Source: Isochrysis galbana (Eukaryota; Haptophyta; Isochrysidales; Isochrysidaceae). Taken from it: 64,000 nucleotides of DNA. Both the position numbers and the translations under genes were made by a program. Below are positions 19,402-30,045 of the stretch, piece by piece (the stretch's first letter is position 1; each line of letters begins with the position of its first letter). The stretch spans positions 1,303,797 through 1,367,796 of the forward strand of contig CM030942.1 in NCBI GenBank assembly GCA_018136815.1, in the 5' to 3' direction. The notes under the pieces were generated by a model. It was not told the DNA's origin. It made no database searches and saw nothing but the letters and a program-made list of their open reading frames with translations.

Positions 19402-20932
19402 ATGCCGCGCGCGCGGCGGGGGTCCTTTGCTTGGATGGGCTCGCGCGGCTCGGCGCTGAGTTCTCCTCTGCTGCCCGGCTGCCAGAGCATGCACACGGCG
19501 GAGACGCTCGAGATGGGTGATGTGACACGGTCACGTCGTGCGCGTGCCACCTCCTACCTCCCCGCCTCTTTCGATGAGGAGGCAGACGAGCTTGAACCCG
19601 AGCCAACTGCCCCCGATCCCGAGCAGCCGTCTGACGAGTGGACAGATGCGGCGGCGCAGGTGCAAGAGGGGCACAACGGACGTACAACAGCGGAACTCTG
19701 CCCCAGCTGCCGCTGTTACCTGCTACGGCCACGCCTGTTCGATATCTTGTCCTAGCTCGCGCTCTGCGACAGCGTGCTCATCCAGCAATGTCTGCTGACA
19801 GGTGACATCACTCCTGAAGCCAGTCTGTGCGACGATGGCCATCGTCATCTATCTCTTGCAGACGCTAGATTCCAAACAGCAGCCCGCCTCAGGCTTCTCA
19901 TCGTTGATGGTGTATACCGAGAAGAAGACCGACACGGCGGGCGCCATTGCAGAAGGGGTGTTTGTGAACGGGCTTATCATGGTGTGTGCTTCCCCTATGG
20001 CCACTCAACACATCATAGGTTGCTGACCAATCAGCGTGAATTGTGACTTTAGGTAGGGATGCTCTTCATAGTGACAACCGCGCTGATGCTCTTGTACCGC
20101 TTCCGCTGCTATGCGCTCATCTACGGTTGGTTGCTTTTCTCGGTTGGCTCTTTGCTCTTCCTCTTTGGCGGGTATGTCGGCCAAGGTCTCCTGCAAGCGT
20201 ACGGCGTTGCACCTGCATCGGATGTGCAGCTCATTTTCTACCCGTCCATCGGCGTTTTTTCCCTGCTGGGATCAGCCCTCGTCTTCTGGTCGGATCTCGG
20301 GTGTGCTACATGGTTTGGCGACCTACCAATGCTCCGCCAGGTGAGCCCAATCTTTGGATGGAGCAAATGAGCCGGATGTAGTTGGTCAGCGGTATGACCG
20401 CTCGTCATAGCGAATGGCTATCAACAAAGCGATTCATCCCCCCCTCGCCATTCGTCCTCTTACCGTACAGGCGTATCTCGTGCTCATCTCTGCGCTCATC
20501 GCATGGTCAGCCACGAAACTGCCTGAATGGACGACATGGGGTTTACTTGGTGCGGTTGCATTGTGGGACATTGTGGCTGTACTGACTCCGCAAGGCCCTC
20601 TACGGCTGCTTGTGGAGGAGGCAGAAGCACGCGGTGAGCCCATTCCAGGACTCGTGTACGAGGGCTATCACATCAAACTCGGCCTAGGAGACTTCGTCTT
20701 CTACTCGCTTCTTGTTGGCCGCGCGTCGCTCCGATCTACTAGTGCGTTGGTATCTTGCGCTGTCGCGGTATTGGCCGGGTTGTGCGCGACGCTCGCACTG
20801 CTACCTGTCATGGAGCGCGTCCTGCCGGCCCTGCCCATCTCCATTGCGGCAGGTATAGTCTTCTACTTTTCTTCAACCTTGCTGGTGGAACCTGTTGCAG
20901 ACCTTGCCGCACAACGATCTCTTTTCCTGTGA
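19402..20932 (+). CDS. PSEN: Presenilin, catalytic subunit of gamma-secretase
   Basis: Intramembrane aspartyl protease of endomembranes. Four exons, 19402-19659, 19802-19981, 20053-20340 and 20471-20932, all joined in phase 0; 395 residues. Each join keeps alignment with animal presenilins, for example NGLIM/VGMLF and PMLRQ/AYLVL. The N-terminal 70 residues are acidic and variable. Transmembrane helices follow, with the family block YRFRCY. The first catalytic Asp is residue 275 in LWDIVAVLTP (usually YD, here WD). The second is Asp316 in GLGDFVFY, and the PAL motif is at 361-363. Only 40 residues separate the two aspartates, so the large cytosolic loop that is cut during maturation in animals is nearly absent. 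Signal peptide peptidase is an unlikely alternative given PLRLLVE and YRFRCY. Confidence 0.93.
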
Positions 20933-21807
20933 TACCGAACAATTGTGCACATGCTTTGGAGTACCTTGGACATGGAACCCCCCCCCCCCCCCCCTTCTCG
21001 ACTGGTTCCTGCGGTATGACGCCATGCTTGGTGGCATCCACAACCTCTTTTCTTGATGAGGTATTCCACATTTCAAGAAAACTGATTTCGGGCCTTTGGA
21101 TGGGCTTACATTACAAAAATGGAACCATAAGTCACAACACCTTCTAGTATTTAGTTCTAGGCTTCTACTGCCCTAGAGTAGGTTGCTACCGGCCTAGGCC
21201 TAGGCGCGCCTGGTCCATTACTGGCTGCCCTTGCCGGACCTCATTTTTTCGCTGCTCGCTCGCTCTTAGTGACTCATGATGGAATGTTGGGGCGTGCACT
21301 AGAGTGCCGGAATGCAGCAGTCGTAGCCCAACTATCGCCTTAGCGCGGCAAGGACTCCCCGCTTCGAACAGCAAACAAAGAACGACATGCGACATGAACG
21401 AACGCAAATAGGAGAAGCAGAATGCCTAGTAGACACAATGACACGATGTGGATGCTGGCTGGCGACGAGAATTCAGCACCCCAGGGCTCACGATCACAAT
21501 CCTGCTTGAAAGTTTAAAGCTGAATGAATAAATTGCCGAATTACAACCACGCTAAGTAGCCATAACGAGCAACATCGGACGCACATATGCACTCATGCGT
21601 TTGAAGCACGTCGGAAAATCGGCATCTCTTCCTAGCCTTCCTATAGCTGCGCAGCTTGTAGTGCCGCTTGTCCCCGAAAGGGTGCAACATGCGTCTCGAT
21701 GCAGCTATCATAGCAGAGAAGTGCATCCTCCGTGCGTCACGCCTCTGCGGGCTTGAGTGCATTCCCCATCGCATGTTGTCCGAATCAATGGGAATGGCCA
21801 TGCATGT
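20933..21807. other. Intergenic region, no gene seen
   Basis: Holds a long C run (about 20976-20993) and CCTAGG-rich palindromic words at about 21160-21205 (GGCCTAGGCCTAGGC). No supported gene. Confidence 0.4.
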
Positions 21808-22203
21808 CTACTTCAGCCTCCCTGTGAACGAGTCGGCTGCTGGCGAGAAGGCCCAATTAATCGCAAAGCCCATCATTAAGCCGATCGCCAGGAAGCCCGC
21901 GACGACCCCAAACCGGTTTGGCGGCTTCGGCTTCTGCTGCTCCAGGATGGCCTCCTTCAGAGCCGCTTCATACTGCAGACGCTTTGCAAACTCAGTGTCC
22001 TCGGCCTCGGGCGAGCTCGTTTCATCGGCGTCAGGCTCCGCAGAGAGACAAATACGCTGACGACCGGGATGGCGCGTGGCCAGCACCTTCGGCTGCGAGG
22101 TCCGGCACACCACGAGGCCGGAAGCGAGGGAGACGAGCATCATCAGCATCGGGATCATCCATCGCGCCATCAGGAAACGAGACAATGGCGAGTCTCGGGT
22201 CAT
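21808..22203 (-). CDS. Small membrane protein with signal-like N-terminus, possibly plastid-targeted
   Basis: Single exon, 131 residues from the ATG at 22203 (MTRDSPLSRF); an internal Met at 22170 is an alternative start. Residues 12-33 are strongly hydrophobic (signal peptide or anchor) and are followed by a Ser/Thr/Arg/Pro segment and an acidic stretch, then a helix (FAKRLQYEAALKEAILEQQ). A second membrane helix lies at about 98-117. Signal peptide plus hydroxylated/basic segment is the layout used for plastid import in algae with secondary plastids, but no conserved cleavage motif is evident. No family is recognised. Confidence 0.6.
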   Translation of the reverse strand: MTRDSPLSRFLMARWMIPMLMMLVSLASGLVVCRTSQPKVLATRHPGRQRICLSAEPDADETSSPEAEDTEFAKRLQYEAALKEAILEQQKPKPPNRFGVVAGFLAIGLMMGFAINWAFSPAADSFTGRLK

Positions 22204-22528
22204 GGTATGATTTCGTCCTCTCCCGATGAAACTCACTACTAGCCTCCTCGCTCTCCTCGTCTGCTTTCTCTCCCCTCTGACACCGTACTTTTGTTGTCCT
22301 ATTAACCCTAGTATATGCCTAAAAATGGATTTGTGGGTGAGTGCGTTAGGGGAAGGGGGTCATATATGAACCAAATTTTGGGCAGGGCGGGCTGCATATA
22401 GGCAGGATAGAAGCCACCTACCATCACAGCATGCATTAGAGGAGGTTACATTACTCTTTTAGAAGTGCGAAACTTGCGAAATCACAAAACGCGCTAAAAA
22501 CGGAAGAAAACCCCCGAGAACGGTTGAG
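22204..22528. other. Intergenic region, no gene seen
   Basis: Between the start of the small membrane-protein gene and the 3' end of the piggyBac relic. AT-richer, no gene seen. Confidence 0.4.
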
Positions 22529-23623
22529 CTACTCTCTAAGGCACCGATGGCAAGCAAAAAAGCACTGGAGGTGGTAGTATGCACCCGAGCCCTCACGACA
22601 GGCGCCACATCTGAGTTGAGGTCGTTTTGGTTTGTCAATGGCACACTCCCCATTCCCCATATGCGCACACGCCCTTCTGCGTGTGCACTCGTACGGCGTG
22701 TTTCGGCGGCCCTCTCGTTCCAACGCGTCGACCGAGCTCTACCAACTCATTGGCCACCTTGCCCATGTCGACCAACTCGTGCTCTGCTCGCGACTGCACG
22801 TGTGCGGATGCCGGGCTCAGCAACTCACACGAGTTTGTCATCCTTGCCTGCATCACACACAAGGCTGCCGGCTTGCGTTTCCGGAGAGGCTTCGCGACGT
22901 CGAGTATCTCCGTGGCCCACTGCAGGCAGAAGGCGACCTGAGGTGGCAGGCGTGACCGGGCAGCAGGCAGGGACATGAGAGGGCGAGCGAGGGACATGAG
23001 GAAGGCAGTGCGAGCTGGGGCGGGGCAGCCTCACTCACCTTGGTTCTCCTCAACACCATCTTTGCGGAAAGGCCTTTCTTCTCGCCCAAGAAGTTGTGAA
23101 CGATAGCTCCGTTGGTCACCGCGACGTCGAGCGCAAACATGATGCCCTTTGTGCCCATACGCACGACGCGCCGCGATGAGAGCGACAGCTTCTTGCGCTG
23201 CTGATCATGGCCGTCTGTTGCGCTGCGGCCCTGGACATTGTAATGCCAGATGCTCTCCGGGGCCCAGACCGAGTACGAGTGCCGCGATCCGTGCGAGCCG
23301 CGAGATAGCAGGCCGCATCTGCTCCCGGAGAAGAAGTTCCCATATGAAAGAATGAGCTGGGCATCCTGCCACTGGCAAAGCTCGTACTCACCTTTGTGAA
23401 TCACCGTCCACGAAAACTTGTTGCACGCCTCGGCCGTCTCTCCGTGGCAGCAGCTCTGCTTTCGCTTCTTCCCTGCCGCCGCAGCCGTGCTGGCACTCGC
23501 GCCGTCGCCGCCGGAAGCCGTCGTCTCGCCACAGGCACCCAAGTCCTCTGCCAGCGCGGCGGCGGCCTGCAGCGACGTCTGCAGTCGGCGATGCCGACCG
23601 AGAAGCCACGGCCGAGCAGCCAC
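22529..23623 (-). pseudogene. PiggyBac-type transposase, 5'-truncated and frameshifted
   Basis: Minus strand. Exon A (to 23039) contains a segment aligning to the C-terminal half of piggyBac DDE transposases: KGEYELCQWQD, YNVQGRSATDGHDQ around the third acidic residue, and the helix FALDVAVTNGAIVHNFL. A 119-bp GTGAGT...TGCAG intron (23038-22920) joins in phase 0 to exon B, beginning WATEILDVAKPLRKRKP. The Cys-rich tail expected in this family (RCGACREG...CFFACHRC) is encoded at about 22620-22529 in a different frame, so a frameshift or missed splice separates it. The N-terminal part with the first catalytic aspartates is not visible upstream. No terminal repeats were recognised. I call it a relic; the presence of an intron leaves a domesticated gene possible. 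Confidence 0.62.
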
Positions 23624-24623
23624 TGGTTGACAAAAGTTTTTTGGAGGCCGATAACGATAAGTTTAAGACCACATGTCACATGTCGTACAATCGTACAATG
23701 CGCAATGCGCGAGCGTGTGTCAGTTTCGGTCGGTACCGCTGAGCCGCTGAGGCGCTGCTTGCGCGTGCACCGCCGATCGGCCTCGGAAAAACTTTTGGTC
23801 GACGAGGAGATGCCAACCCGACGAACATTGAACATTTATTATCGGCGATTAACTCACTGAGTCCACCCCCTCGTCCTGTGACGAGCAGCGGATTCTCTAC
23901 GACGCCGTCTACACGTCTACACCCACTGTCCCCATAGAAACGTTTGCATCTAGGCACACATTTTTGGGGGAATGGTGATACGGCCAGTGAGGCAAAGTTG
24001 AGGGGTAAAATTGTATGTATACCAAAATAGACAAGGGGTGTAAAAATGGGTGAGGGTGAGGGCGTAAGAAAAAAAGGGAACCTCAAACCTCAAGTTCAAG
24101 TTGCACCCTCTTGCATTGTATAGTATAGTATATAGTATAGTGTATAGTGCCATTTGCCATTTGGGCATAGGCTTGGCCTGGTGCCATGGGGAATGTCGCG
24201 GGCCGCTTCACGAAGCTTGCCGTTCTACGAAGCCCATGCCTCTACAGGCTTGCAAAACCCCTCAAGGAGTAGGGAGTAGGGAGTAGGGAGTAGGGTACTA
24301 CTACTCGTAGTCCATTCTGTCACTTTTCTTTTCAAAAAGGATGAGCCCAGGCGAGTCCGACGCTCTACAAAAAAACCCGCGCGCGCGCCCTCTGGTCACA
24401 CATCTCTCTCGGCGCCCCGCCATCTCCTCTCCTCTCCCTCTCTCCCTCTCCCTCTTTTTCATATATTTTGGGGGGCCTTCCCCATAACATTCATCGAGCT
24501 GTCCCGTCGCCGACGCCCCCTCCTGCTCTCTCCGCCCCCCGCGCGCAGTGGCGCCCTCCCTCGCCGTCTCGCGCCTCTCTCGCCTCTATCCCTCTAGCTA
24601 GCTCGCCGACCCGCTGGCTCGCG
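23624..24623. other. Intergenic region with short tandem repeats; SPT5 promoter side
   Basis: A TAGTATAG run lies at about 24117-24147 and five GGGAGTA-type units at about 24263-24296. A CTCCCTCTCCCTCTTT tract (24425-24460), followed by a TATATTTT stretch at about 24462, precedes the SPT5 start and is a plausible promoter or leader. No gene. Confidence 0.5.
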
Positions 24624-27600
24624 ATGGCGGACGAAGGCTCTTCGGAGGACGAGGATTATGACCCGACTCGTCAGGATGAGGAGGACCTGGTCGAGAAGCC
24701 CGCCAAGCGCTCGCGCCACCGCTTTATTGATGACACCGCTGAGGTCGAGGATGAGGAGGTGAACAGATTGCTTGGGCGAATGAGGGGAGGGGCTGGGGCG
24801 ATGAAGGAGAACGGTGGAGAGAGTGGGGAGGCCGGTAAGGAGGAAGGGAGGAAGGGGAAGGGAGCCGAAGCAATACATGGGAGGTCAGTGGATGGGAGGT
24901 AAGAGGTTGGCGGGAGGTGGTGGCATACATGAGAGCGCATAGCAGCAGATTTGGTGCCAGGGCCATGGTGCGCACGTCTGCTCGTTCACGGCCGCTGTAT
25001 GCTACCATCCTGCAGGATGAGGATGACGAAGATGAGGACGAGGAGGATGAAGAAGGGGGAGACGGGAATGACGAAGGAGACAACGAGCTTTTCGATGACA
25101 AGGCAGTGGAGCGCGAAAATCGTCGGCTCGATGCTGAGCGCAGGAAGGCGGAAGAAGAGCGACTGGAAGACGAGGTGCGAGCTGCATGGGCGGGTGATGC
25201 GTGTGGCGGCCTTAATATAAGGACCTCGTATGGAGTCATGCTCAGCACCTTCAACATCCTATGTGCAGGTACGCAAGCGTTATGAACGAGCTGATGAGTT
25301 CTACGAGGATGAGGACTACGGCGACGACACTCGGTTCACGGAGCTCCCCGACGCCCAGCGCGACCCTAAATTGTGGCTCATCAAATGTAAGCCCGGCCAA
25401 GAGAGAGACCTTATCATTCGTCTCATGCAGAAATATCTCGACTCAGCACAGACGGACCAACCACTCTCGATCAAGTCGGCGTTGTGCACCGAGATCAAAG
25501 GTTACATTTATGTTGAGGCGTACAAGGAGGCGCACGTTCGTGAGGCAACGCAGGGCATGAACGGGCTCTTTTATCGCATCACGCAGGTGAGCAGGGCATT
25601 TTCGTCACCGCTTCATTCCAGCTTGTACGCCTATTTACATGCCGCAGCCGCCGTTCTCCATACTCTTCCTTACTCTGCTTAGTCTGAGTTGCTTGCCATT
25701 CTCACCATAGGTTCCGGCACGAGAGATGACGGATGTGATGCGAGTGCGCTCTGCCGAGAAGAAAGCCCTTGTGCCAGGCGCATGGGTGCGCATGCGGCGC
25801 AACGACATCTACAAGGATGATCTAGCACAGGTACGCATCAGGCTCCCATTGGTTCCCATTGGTATGACCATGGCATTGCTCTAGGCAGCATGCGAGGTTC
25901 GATGGCCTTGGGCGTGCAAAACCAACGGGGTCAGCTTTCCTTTTCAAATGCGTCTCTACGCTGCTCTTGCGCATGGCGCACACGACTCAGTGACTGCACT
26001 GTCGCAGTGGTTGGCTCGGCAAGCCTAGTCTACACGCCGACTCACACTGCTCATTCTGACGCAGGTGCTAGATCTGGATGTGGATGGCACACGTGCACGC
26101 GTCCGTCTGGTCCCTCGTCTCCGGCTGTCTGACGAAGATGAGGAGTCGAAGCGACGAGTCCGCCCGCCACCCAAGCTCTTTGACGTCGAAGACATGCGGG
26201 CCAAGGGGGAGGATGTGGGCTCCGTGCAGAGGGGAGCGAGAGGAAGGGCTGTCCATTTCTTTGAGAACCAGGTGAGGAGGGTACCGCTCACGACTGTATG
26301 CACACCGCTCATTGCCAGACCTTGCCCTGACACAGTTCTGATGCGGTATGCAATCGTAGGAGTTCGAGGATGGTTTTCTGATTCGCCACCTTTCGGTAAA
26401 GGGGCTAAAGTGGGAGAATGTCACACCCACGCTCGCCGAGCTGGAGCGCTTCAAGTCTGCATTAGGCGCCACTGCTGAGGCCGATCTACTTGCCGCTCAC
26501 CAAAAGCTTTCGTCCACCGACTTTCGAGCCGGCGACGCTGTCAAAGTCGTTGACGGCGACCTCAAGCACCTTGTCGGCTCGGTGACACAGGCAAGTGCTA
26601 CCAGTATTAGGAGGAGTCTCGCCAGCCGCCGGCACTACGGTCCTTATCCACGCGTGCCCAAGTCCACTCCCTCTCACATTTGATTGGTCTTGCTCCTGCT
26701 TTCACCTAGGTTTCGAGCGATGGCACGACGGTCACCATTCTCCCCGACCACGCTAAGCTCCGTGCCTCGGGGCCTATCGCCCTCTCCGCCGAATTGTTGG
26801 CAAAGTACTTCAAGATGGGTGACCATGTGAAGGTGAGCGCGACGAGGAAGCAAATGCCTTCAGACATCGGCAACCATTCCCCCGCAACGATTCCTACGTC
26901 AGAAATCTCCCCTCGTCGTCATCTTCAGGTCATCGGTGGCTCTCACCATCTTGGCGAGACGGGCATGGTGGTGCGCGTCGGTTCTTCTACTGAATCTGAA
27001 GCTGCTGGAGCCAAGGGTCGCAATGCTGCCAATGCAACTGTGCTGCACATCCTTACAGATCTCTCACAACAAGAGATCACTGTGCGAGCTGCTCATGTAC
27101 AAGAATGCGCGGAGGTGAGCCGAGCTATGCAACAAAACGCTCTCGCGGCGTGATGGGGGAGCGGGCGATTTTTGGCAGGCATGCGACTCCATCGGAAATA
27201 ATCTGCAGCGCACGATGGGCGCCTCCCATCAATGAGACCAATTCCCAGTTCTGATTGCGACATCGCTTTGCTCAATAGGTGAGCGCCGGCCTGGAACAGC
27301 TTGGCGTTTATTCTCTCTACGATTTAGTCGACGTTGCATCCATCGGTGCGCCGGTCGTTGGCGTGGTCGTCAAAGTAGAGCACTCTGCCTTCAAGGTGAG
27401 CCACAAGCTGCTGCGTCACGACCTGTTTCTCTCCCTACCCGCCTCTTGTGGTTTCGAGTGCGATCATAGCGTCGACACTAGTGAACCCATCTATAATTGA
27501 ACCACCTATGCGACCTTAGGTGCTCACAACACACAACGTTGTAGAGAGTGTCGATGTGGGCGCCATGGGCCGCAAGCGTACCTCAAGAAACGCTGTAGCG

Positions 27601-29701
27601 TTGGACTCCGCGAATGCTCGCATTGAAATCGGCACGCGTGTTGCCGACCTCGCCACGAATGCGGAAGGGACAGTGAAGCACATCTTCAAGAGTTTTCTTT
27701 TCATTCACAACCATGAAACCCGTGTAAATGCGGGCATTTCATGCGTCCGCGCTCGACAGGTATATTCGTTTCACATGTACCTCACATACAGCTCTTCACG
27801 TGCACAAAACCCATCCGCATGCTTTGGCCAGACCGTGATCACAGCTTGCTCGGCCCACACGCGCTCGTGCATTTCCTAGTCGATCTTTGAACCCCCCTAC
27901 CCAGGTCCGCGTGGTGTCAGGCAAATCCGGCGGCCCTCAATATCAAGGCTACGACTCCGCCGATGCTGCTGCCTGTGACGCAGCCATGGTGGCCCGGAAT
28001 GCTTCTTATGCATCGCTCTTGGTTCCTCAGTCACCCTCACAGCTGCAGGCCGACGGCAGCACACCGAATGGAATGCTCGGTGGAGGCTATGGCGGCGGCG
28101 CCGCCGGCGGCTTTGGTGGCGCCGGCGGTTTTGCGGGTGGGTTCGGCGGAGGCGGGTCCCTCGACGGTGGTAAGGGGTTCGGCAAAGGAGGTGGGAAGGG
28201 TGGAGACGGGCGTGGCGGACGCGGCCGTGGCCGCGGAGGCGTGGATTCAGACGTCGGTCGTCGAATGCAGGTGACGCGAGGCTCTTTCAAGGGTTATTAC
28301 GGCACCGTCAAGGCCGTTACCGGCAACACTGCCCGCCTTGAGCTCGAGGGAAAAGAAAAAATTATTTCTGTCGCCAAGGCGAATCTGCGCAAAGCCGAGG
28401 ACAAACGGGCAGGCGCAGGCGGTGGACATTCCTGCGGCATGGGTGCTGCAGCCGGCTTTGGTGTTGGCGGTTTTGGAGGCGCACGACCCGTATGGAACGA
28501 TTTCGATGGTTCTCGCACTCCGACCCATCTCGGCGCGTGCGCTACGCCCCTTAGGAACGACGGTTTCCGAACGCCAATGCACGATCAGGTAGCTGGAGCG
28601 CGACGTCCACCCATCATCGTTTGGCGCTTCGATAAATTCATGCGATGCTTCAGCGACGTCTCTATCAGATTAGCTGTGATCTAACGCCCTCCCCCGCCGC
28701 GATCAACAGGACTGGGGCCGTACTCCTCTACACGATTCGTTCGCACCAATGACACCAATGCACGACGCGGGCTCTCGCACACCCCTCCACGGCTCCATCT
28801 GGGACCCGATGGCACCGACCACGCCTCTTCATCGCCCCTCGACGCCATCCTACGGAACTTCTACAAGGCCCGCTGAAGATTCATTCGAGCAGCAATGGGC
28901 TGCCATGGGCGGCGGCGGAGGAGGAGGGGCGCCAGACGCCTTGTCTTCTTCTTCCGCATCTTTCATGAGTGGCCTCGGCGGCGGCGCCGGGCTCGGCGAA
29001 TCGCCGTTTGCTGGTGGCGCGTCGAACCTCTTTGGCTCTGGCTCCGGGTCCATTTCAGGCAATTCGTCGTGGGCTGCCGGTTCATCGGCCGCTGACGCCT
29101 CCGGTTTTGGCTCATTGAGCGGTGGGGGTGGCGGCGGCGGTGCTAGTGGAGGTGCCGCGGAGCTTCTCCCCGAGCGTGTCCTGGTGACATTGTCAGTTCC
29201 GGGTGCAGAGGGGAAGCGCGGCGTCATCGCGGAGGTAAGTGCATGGCGGAGCATCAACCTTTCTCACCAAGCGCGTCTAGCCTATATTAGTGCTCGAGCG
29301 GTTCCTTCATTTGCGGGAAACGGTTTGCCAATGTAGGTTCGGCCCGACGGCGAGTACGAGGTCAGTCTCGTTGACGAAGTCCGTACTGTGCGAGCCACTG
29401 GCGCACAGCTCGAGGTTGTGCGGCCATCTAAGCGAGACAGCGTCATCATTCTACGCGGAGACAACAAGGGCCTCTCTGGACAGGTGCGTAGTGCAATCAA
29501 CATCAAAGCATCGGTCCATTGAAGGCGCGCCCTTTTGCTACGAGTTGTCCTCAGCACCCCTATGCCTCAATCATCGAACCTTGTTGCCTCCCTCAGCTAA
29601 TCGGAATTGACAACGAAGATGGAATCGTGAAGATGACTCTACCTGGCGGAGGAACTGACATCAAGATTATCGATCTGGATTCTTGTGCGGCGACTGGTTG
29701 A
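24624..29701 (+). CDS. SPT5: Transcription elongation factor Spt5 (DSIF large subunit)
   Basis: With Spt4, binds RNA polymerase II and controls pausing and elongation in the nucleus. Fourteen exons, all phase 0: 24624-24758, 25016-25174, 25269-25586, 25711-25830, 26065-26271, 26360-26590, 26710-26832, 26929-27114, 27279-27395, 27520-27759, 27905-28588, 28710-29234, 29337-29483, 29597-29701. Total 1098 residues, near the human length of about 1090. In order: acidic N-terminus (1-98), NGN domain in exon 3 (LWLIKCKPGQERDLIIRLMQKY), KOW domains from exon 4 on (PGAWVRMRR, FRAGDAVKVVDGDLKHLVGSV, GDHVKVIGGSHHLGETGMV, GTRVADLATNAEGTVKHIF), a Gly-rich linker, another KOW (GRRMQVTRGSFKGYYGTVKAV), and a C-terminal repeat region with TPLH/TPMH units. 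A final KOW-like segment spans exons 13-14. Intron 6 is GC-AG. Confidence 0.95.
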
Positions 29702-30045
29702 GTTTGCTTCATGCTATGCTGACCGACTCATTGTCACGTCAAGACCGATGATACAACACGCCGATCGTCAACCACGATGCTTACGGCCGTCTCTATGCGC
29801 AAAGGAAGGACCTTTTTTTCAGTGTGGGTGAGCCGCTAAGAAGAAGCAAGACACGGCTGTGAGTGGAAGCGTGTTGAGTGAAGGCTTGATCTCTAGGGTG
29901 GCAGTGGCTCTACTCCCACTCTGCTGAGCGTGTGCAGGAGACTTAGCCCCGTATCTTCAGATTTTTTTTCATGAGCCAACAGACAGTCCTAGAGGAGCCT
30001 TGATCCTCGCACGTTACAATTTACGAAAGGAATTGTGAAAAGAGA
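29702..30045. other. Intergenic region, no gene seen
   Basis: The SPT5 3' flank and the upstream region of the deacetylase gene. Nothing further recognised. Confidence 0.4.
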
